A DNA stretch of 64,000 nucleotides from contig NC_091942.1 of the NCBI RefSeq assembly GCF_041260155.1, positions 6,696,001 to 6,760,000 on the forward strand, given 5' to 3'. Positions within the stretch are counted from its first letter, which is position 1, and every line of letters starts with the position of its first letter. Shown one piece after another: positions 46,836-61,800 of the stretch. The notes under the pieces are model-generated. The model did no database searches and was not told the origin of the DNA. It saw nothing but the letters and a program-made list of their open reading frames with translations. A program made the translations under genes and the position numbers. This DNA comes from Ptychodera flava. Its lineage: Eukaryota > Hemichordata > Enteropneusta > Ptychoderidae.

Positions 46836-49800
46836 ATATATATATGATCATTTGAAACACTTACCAATAGATTCATGAGGACAATGGGCATCAGGAATAT
46901 GAAAACTATGAATATGAAGTAAGTGGTTGTATCGAACGGCTCTAAACTGGTTGAGTAGAACATATCACTGTAGTCAAGTTCACCGAGGGTCATCACCGTG
47001 ACTTTCAACATCGCTGCTGGCATGTTTTGGAAATATTCCTGCCGAAATGAAAAATCAGAAAATGCATTGAGTGACAAGTACCTCCTGAGACCATGTGTGT
47101 TTCTGCTGTACATAGGGATGGATTTCAGTATACACATATTGACTGGCCGTGTGTATACTGAATGCCTGATGACGTCGCTTACGTGGATCAGCGCAAAAAG
47201 AACGCATCCCACGTGACTGTCAATTGGCGAATTAGAATACAGACTGCGGATGAGGTTTGTTATAATCATAAATGACAGTGCAATCTCCAATCTGGTAAAT
47301 TGGCAGAGTGAATGAGGTTTTGGAAGAGAAAACATTGCAAGCAGATGGAAAAGGAATGTGTCATTAATAGCCTTTGTTGGTCGATCAACTTTGGCTACCT
47401 CTCACATGTTAATTATATGACAGTGTCTGTTGCTGTTTTGGTGTACATACAAACAACACAACTTACCAGCCTTGCTAGCATTATGTAGAATGCTGAACCA
47501 AAGGCAATGGCAAACAGAATGAATAAGATGATGGCCTGCAATTGAAATGAATCGAGTTAACTTTATCAACTTGACTTCGATATCACCCAGAAGAGCAATA
47601 AGGTGTAAGGTAAATAAAAGTACTTAACGGTGAACTACAGATAAACTTGCTATGTGGAGTTTAGAAGTACTGCTACGTTGCTGTTCGTATCGACGTTTTA
47701 ATAGAAGAAATATAATTGGCCAGTCAACGCTACTTTTATGTATGCCCGGCATCCTGTTGCCAATCAAAATACGTTTTACTAGGCAAATCATGAAAAATGT
47801 AAAAACACTTACTTTCATGAGTGACATGAGAACAGAGAAGAACATAACCACGTAGATACCGAACACGCTGAACCTGTCCAAACACAAAATAAGAATATTA
47901 CGATAAATCGCAATGACGACGAAAATCAAGACTATCAGGAACACATTTAACGTACCCCTTTACGTTTATCAAAACTCAAGATTTACACTTTTAGCACCAG
48001 GTATCCTATACCTGTACAAACAATTTTTGCGTTTGAATAGTTTCGTAACATATGATCATGATGTAACATACTTTTTATCAGACTTGATAAATAGAAAATA
48101 TATCTGCAGACTCAATTGCCTTGTACACGTACATGAATATAAAAGTGCAATGTTTTGTGCAGGAGAAATAACTTCCTGTATACCGGTAGTAAGTGACATT
48201 TCAATTTAGCAAAGAGGCCACACGATGGAGATGAGTTGTTTATCTCGAAAACTCTACTCTTACACCATGTAACACTAATAAACACCTATTGCCTGGTCAT
48301 GAGGGCTATAGCGACCGTTTATTACCCCGAGGGGCCGTGTGTTACCAGAAACACATCGCTATTGCCCGAGGCCGTAGGCCGAGGGGTATATCGATGTGTT
48401 TCTGGTAACACACGGCCACGAGGGGTTATAGACGAGCGCTATAGCCCGAATAAAGACCAGGCTATAGGTGTTTTATAACACACCACATGCTCATGTTGTA
48501 TTTTATATAGTTTTTAACGTGTTTTGATATTTTGCACCGCAACAATCCATTGTGACAAGTTTACTGGGCGATGTTTCCACAGCGATTTCAGTTGTACGCG
48601 TGGTACTTTCTTTCAAAAAATATTCTAAGCATACCTAGCGACATCCTTAGTTGCACCTTAATCTTTTCCGTCGATGAGCTATTCAAGCTCCTATGCTGTT
48701 GGAATGTTGGAAAATGTTGGAAAATCTGTTTTAGAGAATGTGTCGTCACCTATCCCGGACGCACATCACGTTCTAGTCACCCGCCATTGTTGCAAAGCTG
48801 CAGACGACACTACGGTCACGTGACTGGGCACTTTTCCAAATTTGGTAAGAACTATTTCCCTAGGGAAATAGCTTTTCAAAAAATGCCCTCTGACGTCACT
48901 TTTGTCGATTTGGTGGGGACTAGACGTATCTATTTTCTCGTCACGTGACGTATTCTGGCGAATCGCGATACGGAATGAGCATGTGGCGTGTTATAAAACG
49001 TATTAAAGGGCCAGTAGTTGTGACATTGGATAATTCCTTTTAGCTACTTTTGTTTTTCATGTTATCAGCAAGTTCCTGTTTTACTCCAAAAAGCATGTTG
49101 GAACATCTACTGTTTAGCTCGTCAGCAAAGCTTGTACTGTTAATGTCGACATTGGAATTTCAGTCTGGACTTGAACTCACACTTATCAGAGATATATAAC
49201 AATGGAGTGTATACATGCACAGGCTGACTTGACAAGCTGCATACTGTGTATCTCAACATACTTTGTGGAATCCTGGTCCCTTCAATGACTGTCCTTACAA
49301 GAAGACCATCAAATATTGCTAGTACATGACTAAATTGAATAACTACTACAAGCAAGTCACAGTTCAAAGGTCATCGTATGCTTCCAGTCGTCACAACTAC
49401 AGCTATATTTGATCTGAGTCAGAGCATATCTTACTTTCTAATGTACAGTATGAATATTATCCAGGCCAAGAAGATGGCGATCGCCCCGGCTTCCCATTGC
49501 ACGGCACACGGTTTGTAAGACAGCGGAATCACATAGATGAGAGAACAGGCGTACAGCCCCAAGTCGGCGTAGTTCACGAAGTTCATGAAATATTGAAGCC
49601 TCTTCAGGAATGAAAAGCAAAATTAAAAAGGTGTAAATTTACGAGCTCTTACGCCCAATGATTTGATTGTGCATGGTAAAAGACTATAAATTTCTTCGTT
49701 CAGAGCGTGGTGAGAGAAATTAAAAACAACAACAACAACAACTTGATCGTCACTAGTCCGATTGCATGAATGTTTAAACAAGTCATTAATTTGAACAGAG

Positions 49801-52800
49801 AAAACTCTTGGTAAAATGACTGCATTTCATGGTACAGGAATAAATTTTATAGCATATACATTTTAACCTCTTCTACTTATATTGACAGTTTACCTGATTG
49901 AAGAGTTCCAATACTTCCTTGAGGAGTTGAATCATGCAATAACTAGCGATCATAATCTGGCATGTGAACATAAGATGAGATTGTTTGATAGAACTCCCGT
50001 CCTGAAAAAAGAAACAAATGCTATTCAGCTCGTTCATTATATGTTGTCAGTATGTTTGTCAGTTGCCCTCCTATATAGGCCAGCCAAAGAAAATCGAAAT
50101 TTTTGTGCGTTTTTATCGTTGTCTTGTATATACTATGCATTACGACAAGATTTCTGAGGTACTCATAACCTTGGGCTATGTAGCACGAATAAAATCGGGT
50201 TTCCCTGTGGGATTTAGCCATAGCTCTAAACGTCCATTGTTTTCACTCGAAACGAGCATTTCTTTGTATTCGGGTTTACTCTTTCCTCATGTTAAGCAGG
50301 GTTACTTTGCCACACGCTGCAGAAATTTTTTGCGGGATAAGTTTTAAGGCAGACGACATTATTTTACGCGGGAAACCTTGACAGGTGAGGAACTCCTTTC
50401 TCTACAGTACTTACCGGGTGATAAAATCTACTATCGTTGACCGGACAGCCGCTGTTGTCAAGGTCAGCTGAGAGGATCAGGGGATTGAAAACAGCGTACA
50501 ACGTCATGATGATCATGAACAGAAAGTAGAAAATGAAGTCGACGGCAAAAAAATACCGCACGAACCGATTCCTGTCAGTGGGTACATAACCGAATGGGAA
50601 AATAGATTAGTATCACTGTATTTCTCACACTATCAAGCAGCAATGTGAAGACAAGTACAATGGGACCATAGTCTACGAACATCACCAGTTTCGTGTATTT
50701 CAAATGTTTGTCCTGATTTTCTCTTCTATTTGCCATTCGTCTGAGGATGAAAGATTTATTTTCCCACAGTTGAATTGAAATACAAACTACTAACAAAAAG
50801 ACTTGGAGGGGAGGAAGTAGAAGGAAGAGAGGGAGACAGAAACACTTGAAATAAAATGTTACCATTTCTTCTTCAATAGGCTTTGGGAGAGTTCATGGGA
50901 TAGTAAACTTTCTCTGCGACATTCCACCATAGTCTGTGATATTAACAGAGCAAGAATTAAGCCATTAGGATTTTGAACACATGTTGAACTTTACGTTTGT
51001 GAAAAATTAACCAAACTTTATAGCTACTGTTCCGTGAGCATGTTAGCAGTAACAATGATTAATACTGTACGATGCTGATGTGTAAAGAAGAATAAACATT
51101 CTTTAAAAAGATTATTGCGCTAACGCAAATACTTACAGCCAAAGCGTTCCAGCGGAATTTTGTTTCGACGTCATCCGGATTGGTGTCGATATAACGGTAG
51201 TCATATGTTACCTGTTTTGTTTTTAAATTCATAGCAAAAAGCATTAAGCTTTGTTAAAAATCATGATATTGCAACTCTCAAAGAAGTACATAGAGCTACA
51301 GCTAACGTTGCGGAAACTCTCAGAAAAGTCACTTCGAATAGGCCTGTTGAAAATCCTAACGAGAATGTAAATCTGTGATATCCCCCGCTGACATTACTAA
51401 GACCTCAGTCAGTTGTGATGAAAATATAACTGTGCCTGATTCAAGTGGCGATGATCAGACTTTGCTAAAAAAGGCCATCAGATAACCACCTTTTCAATAA
51501 AGAGCATCCTTTTAGTGTTCACTCCGGCCTATCGTCTGCTGATGTTGCGTCTCGTATAGATGACAACGAAGGGTTCCAGATTGTGCACAACCGTAGACGC
51601 GATAGAAGATTTATGTACAAGGAAAGACGTCAAAATCCGGACCGTAGTGGTAATGATGTTATATACGGAACCAACAGCGGTGCTGCAACTACAATCTGTG
51701 GTGTTCGTCGTGATACAACTGTGCGCGAAAGAGGCGGCATATTCATCAGTAGACTACAGCCGACAACAAGTATTGGTGACCTGCAAGACTACGTGTTTAA
51801 CAAAACTAATATTCATGTGAAATGTATTGAATTAAAATCTAGACATGATTCTTATAAATCGTTCAGAATTCTTGTCGAGGATAGACATAAAAGTAAGTTG
51901 TTAGTACCTGCTATTTGGCCGCAACACGTTTTGGTTAGGCAATTTTTTTGATTGACAGACTTTTTTTTTTCTTTTTTGCTTTACGTGTTCTTTTCTTAAC
52001 ATTTAATGGCTGAAAGTCTTAAAATTGCTAGTTTTAATTGTAAGAATGTGAAAAGTTCTGATTATGAAATTAAGCTTTTGTGTGAATCCTATGATATCGT
52101 GTTACTTCAAGAAACGTGGTTAGCTGCTGACGAACTCAGTTTTCTAAAGAATATTGATAACTCGTTTTATGCTGATGGTATCTCAGCTATGCCTGTTGAT
52201 GGGAGCATTCTCGTTGGTCGCCCCTATGGCGGCCTTGGTATTTTATGGAGAAAAACTTTTGGTAACTGCGTAAACGTTTTGAAATTTGATAATGATACTG
52301 ACAGGATTATGGGTCTACTGATTGAATGTAACAATCAAAAACTACTTATCCTCAATGTTTACATGCCATGTGATGATAGAAGTAACGGCGAAAACTATGA
52401 ATGTTTTTTAAGTCATCTAGGTCTTCTACATTCCATTGTTACTGACTATGATACGCCGTTAGTTTACATTTTGGGGGACTGGAATGCTAGTGTTAACAAA
52501 AACAGTCTTTTTGGTAATGAACTCAATTCCTTTTGTAGTGATAACGGGTATGTTCTCTCTGATGTTAATCTTTTAGATGATGGTAATCATTTTACTTTTT
52601 TCAGTGATTCTCACACCACAACATCTTGGATTGATCACTGTTTATCCACAGTTCAGGGGCACAATGCCATTTCTGATGTAAAAATTCTCCATGATTTCCA
52701 CACCTCAGATCACTTTCCTCTGTGCGTTTCTGTAAATGTGAACAACCTTCCACACTTTGAGCTTGATCATGACACTTTTGTCGGTCGGTATAAATGGCAT

Positions 52801-55800
52801 CTAGCTAAACCTAGTCATCTTGAGTCGTATCGTGTAAAGTGTGATGATTTGCTGAACAATCTTGTCATTCCAAATGAGCTTTTGCACTGTAGTGATGTAA
52901 ACTGTACGCATTCGAGTCACTGTAATGATATCGATTTATTATATAACAATATTGTACATAGCCTTTCTCAGGCAGCTGACATGAACATTCCTCAATCAAA
53001 TAAGAAGAGGAATTTTAATGTTCCAGGTTGGAATGATTTTGTAAAAGCATCCCATGATGAAGCAAGAAGTGCTTTTAAGCTGTGGGTTAGTTTTTCAAAA
53101 CCAAGACAAGGCCACATTTTTCGTAAAATGCAAACTACTAGAGCTCATTTTAAGTATGCTTTGCGCTGGTGTAAAAATAATGAACGTACAGCTCAGGCAG
53201 ACGCCCTTGCTGCTGACCTGATTAATAAGAATGATATTCAGTTTTGGAAGCATGTTGAACAACAGTCTTCTAGTCGTGTCTCACTTGCTAACACAGTAGG
53301 GGGAGCCACTGGTCATACGAGGACGTTACCGCCAAAGTGCTGTCAATTTTTAAGAAGATAAACCCGTCAATTTCTGATAGCGACATTGACATAGCCCACT
53401 GTACGAAAGCTGCTGACCAATCCAGTGCCACGTCTTCCCGCGCTCGACCTAGACCTATCATCGTTAGATTCACAACCAGGAAAGCCAGAAACTCCATATA
53501 CGACAACAGAAGAAAATTAAAGGGTACCACTGCCAGAGATTTCGGACTTGATAGTACGTCAAAAATTTTCATCAATGAAAATCTACTACCAGCAACACGT
53601 CAACTACTATACAAAGTAAACATATCCAGAAAGGAAGCCAGATACCAGTTCATGTGGACTTACAATGAGAAAATCTATATCAAGAAAGACATCAATTCAA
53701 GACCACTCATCATATCAAGAAGCTGACCTCAGCCGCATTATTTAGTACAGGAAGACACTTAAGAGACAGCCATTCAAAAAATCTACTCCTTTTCTCTATT
53801 TGGTATGGCTAACATCTAACTACTACTTTTATCAATTAATACAAAACACAAATTGTATAGTAAAGTGCTCAAATCAAACTTTGATGTCATTGTTGTTGAT
53901 AGATATAAGAAATTTAGAAATGTGTTGTCTACTGTTCTCAGGAAAGCTAAACAAATGTATTACAACAGCATTTTTATGGAAAACAAGGGTAATACCAATG
54001 TAATTTGGAAAACTATCAAGCAAGTCCTCGGAAGTCATGAGGAAAAGGCTAAAAATACCTTGCCAGACAGCCTACGACTACTGACAAATGGAGTGCATAA
54101 TACATTGTCAGCAAAACCTGACATAGTAAATGCATTCAATAATTATTTCGTCAACATTGGACCTGACCTTGCCAACAACATCGATTCTCCTCATAAAACT
54201 TTAATAGTTACCTCACTGAACCCAAAACACATTCCTTTTTATGTCCTCCACTACACAATCTGAAGTTCATAACATCATCTGCACCCTGAATCCAAAAAGG
54301 CATGTGGCCATGACAAAATGCCAGCCAGACTTATAATTGATGGGGCAGCTATAATATCAAAACCCTTGGCATATATATTCAATCTTTCATTTCAGACTGG
54401 AATTTTCCCCCAATCTCTAAAAATAGCCAAAGTCACACCAATCTTTAAAAAAGGCACAAAAGATGATCCAGGAAATTATAGACCTATATCAGTATTGCCC
54501 CTGTTAAGTAAGATTTTAGAAAAAATTGTCAATGCACGCTTAATTCAGTACATAGAAAAAAAACAATATTTTATATGAGCATCAATATGGATTTCGTCAT
54601 AAATACAGCACAAAACTTTCAATTGTAAATCTAATCAATTATCTTATCAAACAACTTGATAATGGCAAAGTAACACTCGGTATTTTCCTTGACTTCTCTA
54701 AAGCTTTTGATACAATCAATCATGAAATTCTTCTTTCTAAACTTTCTCACTATGGTATTCGAGGTCTTCCTTTACTTTGGTTCAGAAATTACTTACACAA
54801 TAGATCCCAACTAGTCTCTGTCAATAATAATGCCTCATCATTCCTTAATGTTACATGTGGAGTACCACAAGGATCTGTCCTTGGACCTACCCTATTCTTA
54901 CTATTTATCAATGACATTGCCCGTTCCTCCACATACTTCAATTTTAGATTGTTTGCTGACGATACCAATCTATTTCATACTTTCCCTGCTAACCAAGTTA
55001 ATATAAATTTAAATACTGTCGACATTCACCTCAATACTGTAGTGGACTGGTGCAGGGCTAACAAACTTGCTGTAAACCACCTCAAAACAAATTACATTGT
55101 CTTCAGAAATCATACCAAACATATCATTTGTTGGTATTCACATGGACAGACATCTTATAATGGTCAAAGCACATTAAAATGATTAATTCTACTATCAGAA
55201 ACATATTTTCTTGAATGGTACTCTACACATCAATAATACAGGTGACATCATAAAAGGTTGGCATCCTTTTCAAATTGAGACAGTTTTTACCACGCAATAT
55301 CCTTATTCTTCTATACAAAACTTTCATCCTACCACACATCACTTATGGTCTTGAAGTTTGGGGTTCAACATATTCCTCACATCTCAATAGTATCTTTCTT
55401 TCGCAAAAATGGCAGTCAGAGCTATAAACTTTCAGTGACTTCACAGCAAACTCAGCTACTCTTCAAACAACTTAATATTCTCGATATATACAAATTACAT
55501 AAATTACATATCAGTACATTCATGTATGATCTTATAAATAATAACTTGCCACACAGTCTTACAACATACTGTCAGTTGCCTTCTCATTGCTACAGTACTC
55601 GTCATAAAATTAATGGTAACCTTTATGTCCCAAGTGTCAACACTTCCTTGGGTAAATTCTCGATATCATATACAGGCTGCATCTATTGGAATACATTACC
55701 TAAACAAATTAAAACAAAACCACTAGAAGTTCGTTCAGACACTCCCTTTCAAGTCTCCTCATACACGGTTAGTGTTTTACATGACGAAGAGTTATATTCA

Positions 55801-58800
55801 ACTTTACAAATATGTATATCATAGATATATAAATATATATATTTCACTATACATTTTGTTTTTGTTTTTTTTTGTTTGTTTGTTTTTGTTTTTGTTTTTT
55901 TTTTATTTTACATATTTTCTACTTATTCGTAATGTATTTTTTGTAGTTGTTCTTATTTACTTAGTTAGTTACTTAGCACTTTCAAGTCTACTTTTACACG
56001 ATTGTTTTTTGGTTTTTTTTTAAGTGATGAAGAGTTATATTCAACTTTACATATATGTATATCATATTTAAATATATATATATTTTATATACGTTTTTTT
56101 TCTCTCTTATCGTTTTCTTTTTTACGCATTTCTACTTACTCGTAATGTATCTATTTAGTTATATATTTATTAATGTAGTTGTTCTTTTATTCACTTAGTT
56201 ACTTTGTTACAATTAGGTTACTTTGCAATCCCACTACTTTCATGTACACTACCCTCGATATACTTCAGTTTTCTTTTTTCTTCTTCGTTTCCTTGCTTTA
56301 ACATCAAATGGCTTTGGGAACGGACTAGACTAGCATTTGCTATTTTCCGTTTCCGTTTACCCTTTATCACAGCACAACTCAGATGTACATTCATCATTGA
56401 ATTGTAATATTATGATTAAGGGTAATAAAGATTATTATTATTAAAGACATAGCGTACATGTGGCATGACCACTTTAAAGATTTGTTCTCTTCAGTCAGGA
56501 CAGAGTGCAATAAAAATTTGTAGAAGACGCTTTATTGAATGTTAAGCCATCTAATTGTATGTTTACAGTTATGGATATTAAATGTGCTATTGAAAAGCTG
56601 GACAATGGTAAGGCATTTGGACTTGATGGTATCTCATCTGAGCATCTTGTATATGCTGGTGATAGACTTGCTGTACTTTTAACGATTATTTTCAATGCTT
56701 GTATGACACATGGGTACCTGCCTCCAAGTATGATTTCTACTGTCTTGGTGCCTATTATTAAAGATAAAGCTGGTGATGTGGCTGACAAGAGTAACTATAG
56801 ACCTATCGCTCTATCCTCTGTTTTCTCAAAGGTTTTAGAACATGTTCTGTTAAAACATATTAAGTCTTACTTGTACACGTCAGATAATCAGTTTGGCTTT
56901 AAAGCTAAACATTCCACAGACCAGTGTATTTATCTTCTGAAGGAAGTAATCCAGTTTTATAAGTCTCATAAGAGTCCTATGTTTTTGTGTTTCATGGATG
57001 CTTCTAAAGCTTTTGATCGTGTTAACCATTGGACACTTTTTAAGAAACTTATTTTAAGAGGAATTCCACTTATCATTGTAAGGCTAATTGCCTTTTGGTA
57101 CAGATATCAGCAAATTTGTATTAAATGGGGATCTGTTGTATCCCCTGTTTTTAATGTTTTAAACGGTGTTCGGCAAGGAGGCATTCTCTCGCCACTTTGT
57201 TTAATGTATATATTGATGAGCTGAGCTCTCGTTTGTCGACTTGTATAATTGGTTGTTTATTTAGCGGTAGAATTTTAAATCATATTTGCTATGCTGATGA
57301 TTTAATCATTTTAGTCCCTCAAGCAAAGGCTTGCAGAAACTTATCTATGTCTGTGAGATCTATGCTAGTGAACACGATATTTTGTATAATCAGAAAAAAA
57401 CTGTCTGTATGATGATTATTCCGAGTGGGTTTAAACTTCTGAATGTGCCCGTTGTTCATCTTAATGGGTTGAATCTCACTTTTGTAAATTCATACAAGTA
57501 TCTTGGTGTTTTTTTTCTAAGTAGTTTTATGAATGACGATGACATAAGCAGACAAGTTCGTTTACTTTATATCCGTGGCAACTTTCTTTTCAGAAAATTT
57601 GCATATTGCTCTGGTCAAGTTAAAGTTAAGTTATTCAAGTCTTTCTGTTCAAATCTATATTGTTGTCATCTTTGGTCAAATTTTAAATTAAGTTCATACA
57701 ACAAAATTCGTGTTGCATATAACAACTGTTTCAGACGGCTTTTTAATCTCTCTAGGCGATGTAGTGCTAGTACTATGTTTGTTACGTTCTCTGTGTTATC
57801 ATTTGGCGAGTTAATGCGTAAGTGTGTTCATAATTTTATCAGTAGAATACAACAATGCACAAATTTTTACGTCAAGAATATTTATAATTGTACATATATA
57901 GATTCATATCAGTGCAGGCATTGGAGAAATATTTTATACTAGCTAGTATTTTTGTCGGTTTTTGAATGTGAACAATTGTACTTTCTGCTACCATTTTTTC
58001 CCTTTTTTTATGTAACGTCTATGGGCCTTGAGCCTGATTTAAATAAATAAATAAAAAAAAATAAAATATCACAACATATTGGTTTAGAGCAAACGTGAAC
58101 TCCAGTAATACCATCTCAAGGCTTGCTATACGCTCTATAAATGAAAATTCGCTCGTTGATGGAAGTAATTCTTAGGCATCACTTCATCGTGATATTTTCG
58201 AAACAAGTGGTTGCGTGCAGCTGTCAATCTTCGTAATTTATCCATCAGCAGGAATCGAAAATGCCTCTCATTATTTTTGTCACCAAAATTCTGTCTCGTA
58301 CTCACTTTCAGATCCGGATCAGTCCGATCTAGGTGCGAATACTCGACGCACTGGTCCAGCGCAACCAGGGCTACGTCCGGAAGCTTTTCTATCAGCAATT
58401 TTAACGGTGTCGTACCGTCTTTGTCTCTCACAACTAATGCCTGATGCCAACTGAAAGACAATCAAAACGGGTGCATGAGTCAGCACAATAAAGCAGCGAG
58501 GAATTCAGAAAATGATAGTTCGTGACTATCCTGTATAAGAATGTATCGTTTTCACTCCATTTTCGAAAATAAATTTTCGTAAAATTTTTGGACTTTTCAA
58601 GATATCGCACATATAAGGATTGGATATTCGCCGAATGTTGTTAAACATTCCTACGCTTGCGTACTAAAAGATACACATTTGGTGCTTTTCGCGGTTTACT
58701 CCGTGAAATTAAAAACAATATCCTATTTTCTAGCGTTTGTTCGCGCAATTTTTGTAAAACCTTCAGGAATGTGAACAAAAATTAGACAAATGTTATTTTT

Positions 58801-61800
58801 GGATAAGCTTACTAACTACAAAACCCTAACATCAATTATGAATCACCACATTCCTATTACGCAGTTACCTGGAATGCTCCATTATCACTTTCGCTGTACC
58901 TTCGTGAAGTTTCTCAATGGCAACTTCAAGTGCATTCTTGCCCGCATCGTTTTCCATGGTGACATCGGCCCCTTTCTCAAGCAGCTTCTTTGTGACAGCC
59001 ACGTGGCCACTGGCGGCGCTGTGGTGCAGCGCTGTGTTCTGCGTAAGAAAGACGAATGCCGCGATGTCGTGTTAAAGGTAGTATGTGCCTCAAAATTGAA
59101 AGTCATAAACTATTGCTCAAACTTACCCTAATGTTCCACGTGAATCTTTCAACCAAGCTCTTTGAAAATCAAGAATCTAAATCGAGAGTTACAGTGTAAT
59201 TTTGGTACTATAAGAACAAATAACGTTAAATTTCCTGACATTTTTCGGTAGAAGCTGTAGGTACTCCATGAGCTTCAAAATCAGCCATCAGAAGTGGAAT
59301 GCCGAAATGGCGGTACAAAAGTTTGAGATTCCGTTAATCTGCTCCCGAGACGGATTCTACATAGCATTGATGGCATCAAGAAAAGCCTTGCGCATATACT
59401 CAAAGGATGAAACAACTCCAGTACTATACGAAATTTGATTGGAGCTCAAACTCTTTAGGATAAAAGCCCGAACAAAAGGAATGACGTCTGTAACTTTGGT
59501 GTTTACAGTCATCTCAAAAATTATGATGAAATTCAAAGTATTGCTCTGGCGAACACAACACATTGTGTACACTCTATGCATGTCATCGACAGTTGACAGA
59601 GAAAGTCTGGACAGTCCGAACAAATAATATAAGACATTTACAAACATGTAGATCACGATGACTTAAGGGAGGTATTTCAACGTGATTTCACAAAACAGAA
59701 CAAATTGCTGGGAAACACGTCGGAAGTTACGAACCAGAGATCTTTAAAACAACTGCCGGATAGCGACCTCATAAAAGTTAGATTTGTCATTATCACAGCC
59801 TCCCCCCTCTATCTTGGTGGAAGGACTTGTGGAGGGGCTGTGTTATCACCAACCTTGTTTTTGTCAACGGCATGTACATCAGCGTGGTTTCTGATAAGGA
59901 CCTTGACGGTGTCCACGTGACCCTTGCTTGCTGCGAGTGACAAAGCCGACATCCGAGTATCGTCTCTAGGGGAAAGAATACAATTGAGTTGGCAGAAAGA
60001 ATATAGAATCCAAGAGTTTGGTGTGAATCGTCATTGAAGTTATAGCTTGAGTATTAGTGTCTGTTCTGGAAAATTTGACTTCAGGAGTCGGAGGTAGTGT
60101 GATTTTAGCATTTTCTTGTGTACCTTTGATCGTTTTCGTGATGATAATACATGCGTAGAGTGAACCCCATACCGTGGTGGCCACTCAGACGCGTCGAAAT
60201 TTTTGGTCGACGGTAATATATAAAAGACTAAAAAAACCCCCCAAAACTCAAATAAACAAAATAGCAGTGATCGAGGCATCGTGGTTATGACTTTCCTTTA
60301 GAATTTTTTTGAACAGGAATACAGTAAACGACCAACAAGACTACGAACAACGTACAGCTAGGATGATTTAAGGGGAAACAGTCGTCGGAACTGCGCCTGT
60401 GCGAGTTTCTTGTTTACAAACAATACATTTCGTGCACGATAGCTAGATGCACCTCATCATCATAGCTACAACATTTAAATGATATGATGTAGATTATGAC
60501 AGACATGTTTTAACTTTCATCAATCACCATCGTACCTTGGATACAGTGTTTACATTGGTCGTATGGGTCCCATACGACATTTGAGCACTGTTCCGACGAT
60601 AGTATCCCTTCTAACAAAAATGCGAAGGATTCGATACATGATATTTCATCAGGCGGTGTGACGTGTACGTACGTATCCATTAACAACTCACCGACTGGAA
60701 ATGTTGGCGCCAATTTTCAGTAGGGCATTGGCCACTTTATGGTGACCATGGACGCTAGCAAGGAGTAGTGGTGTCCGACCGTCTATATCGTCTTCGTTCA
60801 GTTGCATCGGGTTTGCCTCGGTCAGCGCTTCGGCACAGTCCCTCTGACCATATCTGTTAAGAAGAAGAACGCCGCTTCGGTAAGTCGTGGCAGCATGGTA
60901 TGCTCACACACAAATTAATACCCGACCGATAGAGCTAGAGACGCGATGAAGTGGTGTGGTTGATCGAGGTCAAATTTGACTGTCAATTAACGTTATACAC
61001 ACACACACACACACAAAAGATATTTCACTGAGAAAATGCAACTCTTAGAAATGCTACCCAACAAAAACATCCAACCTGTAGAGTCTGGAAATTAACAAAT
61101 GGTCAGCTATCATAATTGCCATATCAAACGATGGGGGAAATTAACTGCAGCCCCGAATGTTAAAAAATAAACAAAAAACGTAAACACACGAAAAAACAAC
61201 AACCAAAAAAACTGTACAAACTCACTGAGCGGCAATGTGTAGAGGCACTTTCTCTTCTGCATCTTTCACGTCGGGCTTGGCACCATTTGATAGCAGTAGC
61301 TGTAACATCTGAAGAAAAAGAAATGTACATGTTAACTTTGATTCCAGGCGACTCAGCAAGCCGGTAAGGTGGCTTAATGAGGCCACAGGGGTAATTTTTT
61401 TATTTCATGCCTGTAATTTTCATTTCATACCTGTAATTTTTATTTCATGCATGTTATGTTTATTTCATAACTGTAATTTTTATTTCATGCATGTAATGTT
61501 TATTTCATACCTGTAATTTTTATTTCATGCATGTAATGTTTATTTCATGCCTGTAATTTTTTTCATAACTGTACTTTTTATTTCATGCCCGTAATGTTTG
61601 TTTCATGCCTGTAATGTTTTTCGCACCAGTAATGTTTTTTAGTTTTGTGACCTTTTAACATACCAGTACTGATTGCTGTCAGCCTCTGGGTCAAAACCAA
61701 CTTTCAGGTATGGAAAAAATTCAGGTATAAAAAAATTGCAGGTCTAAAAATAATTACAGGTATGAAATAAAAATACAGGCATTAACAAATTAAAGGTATG

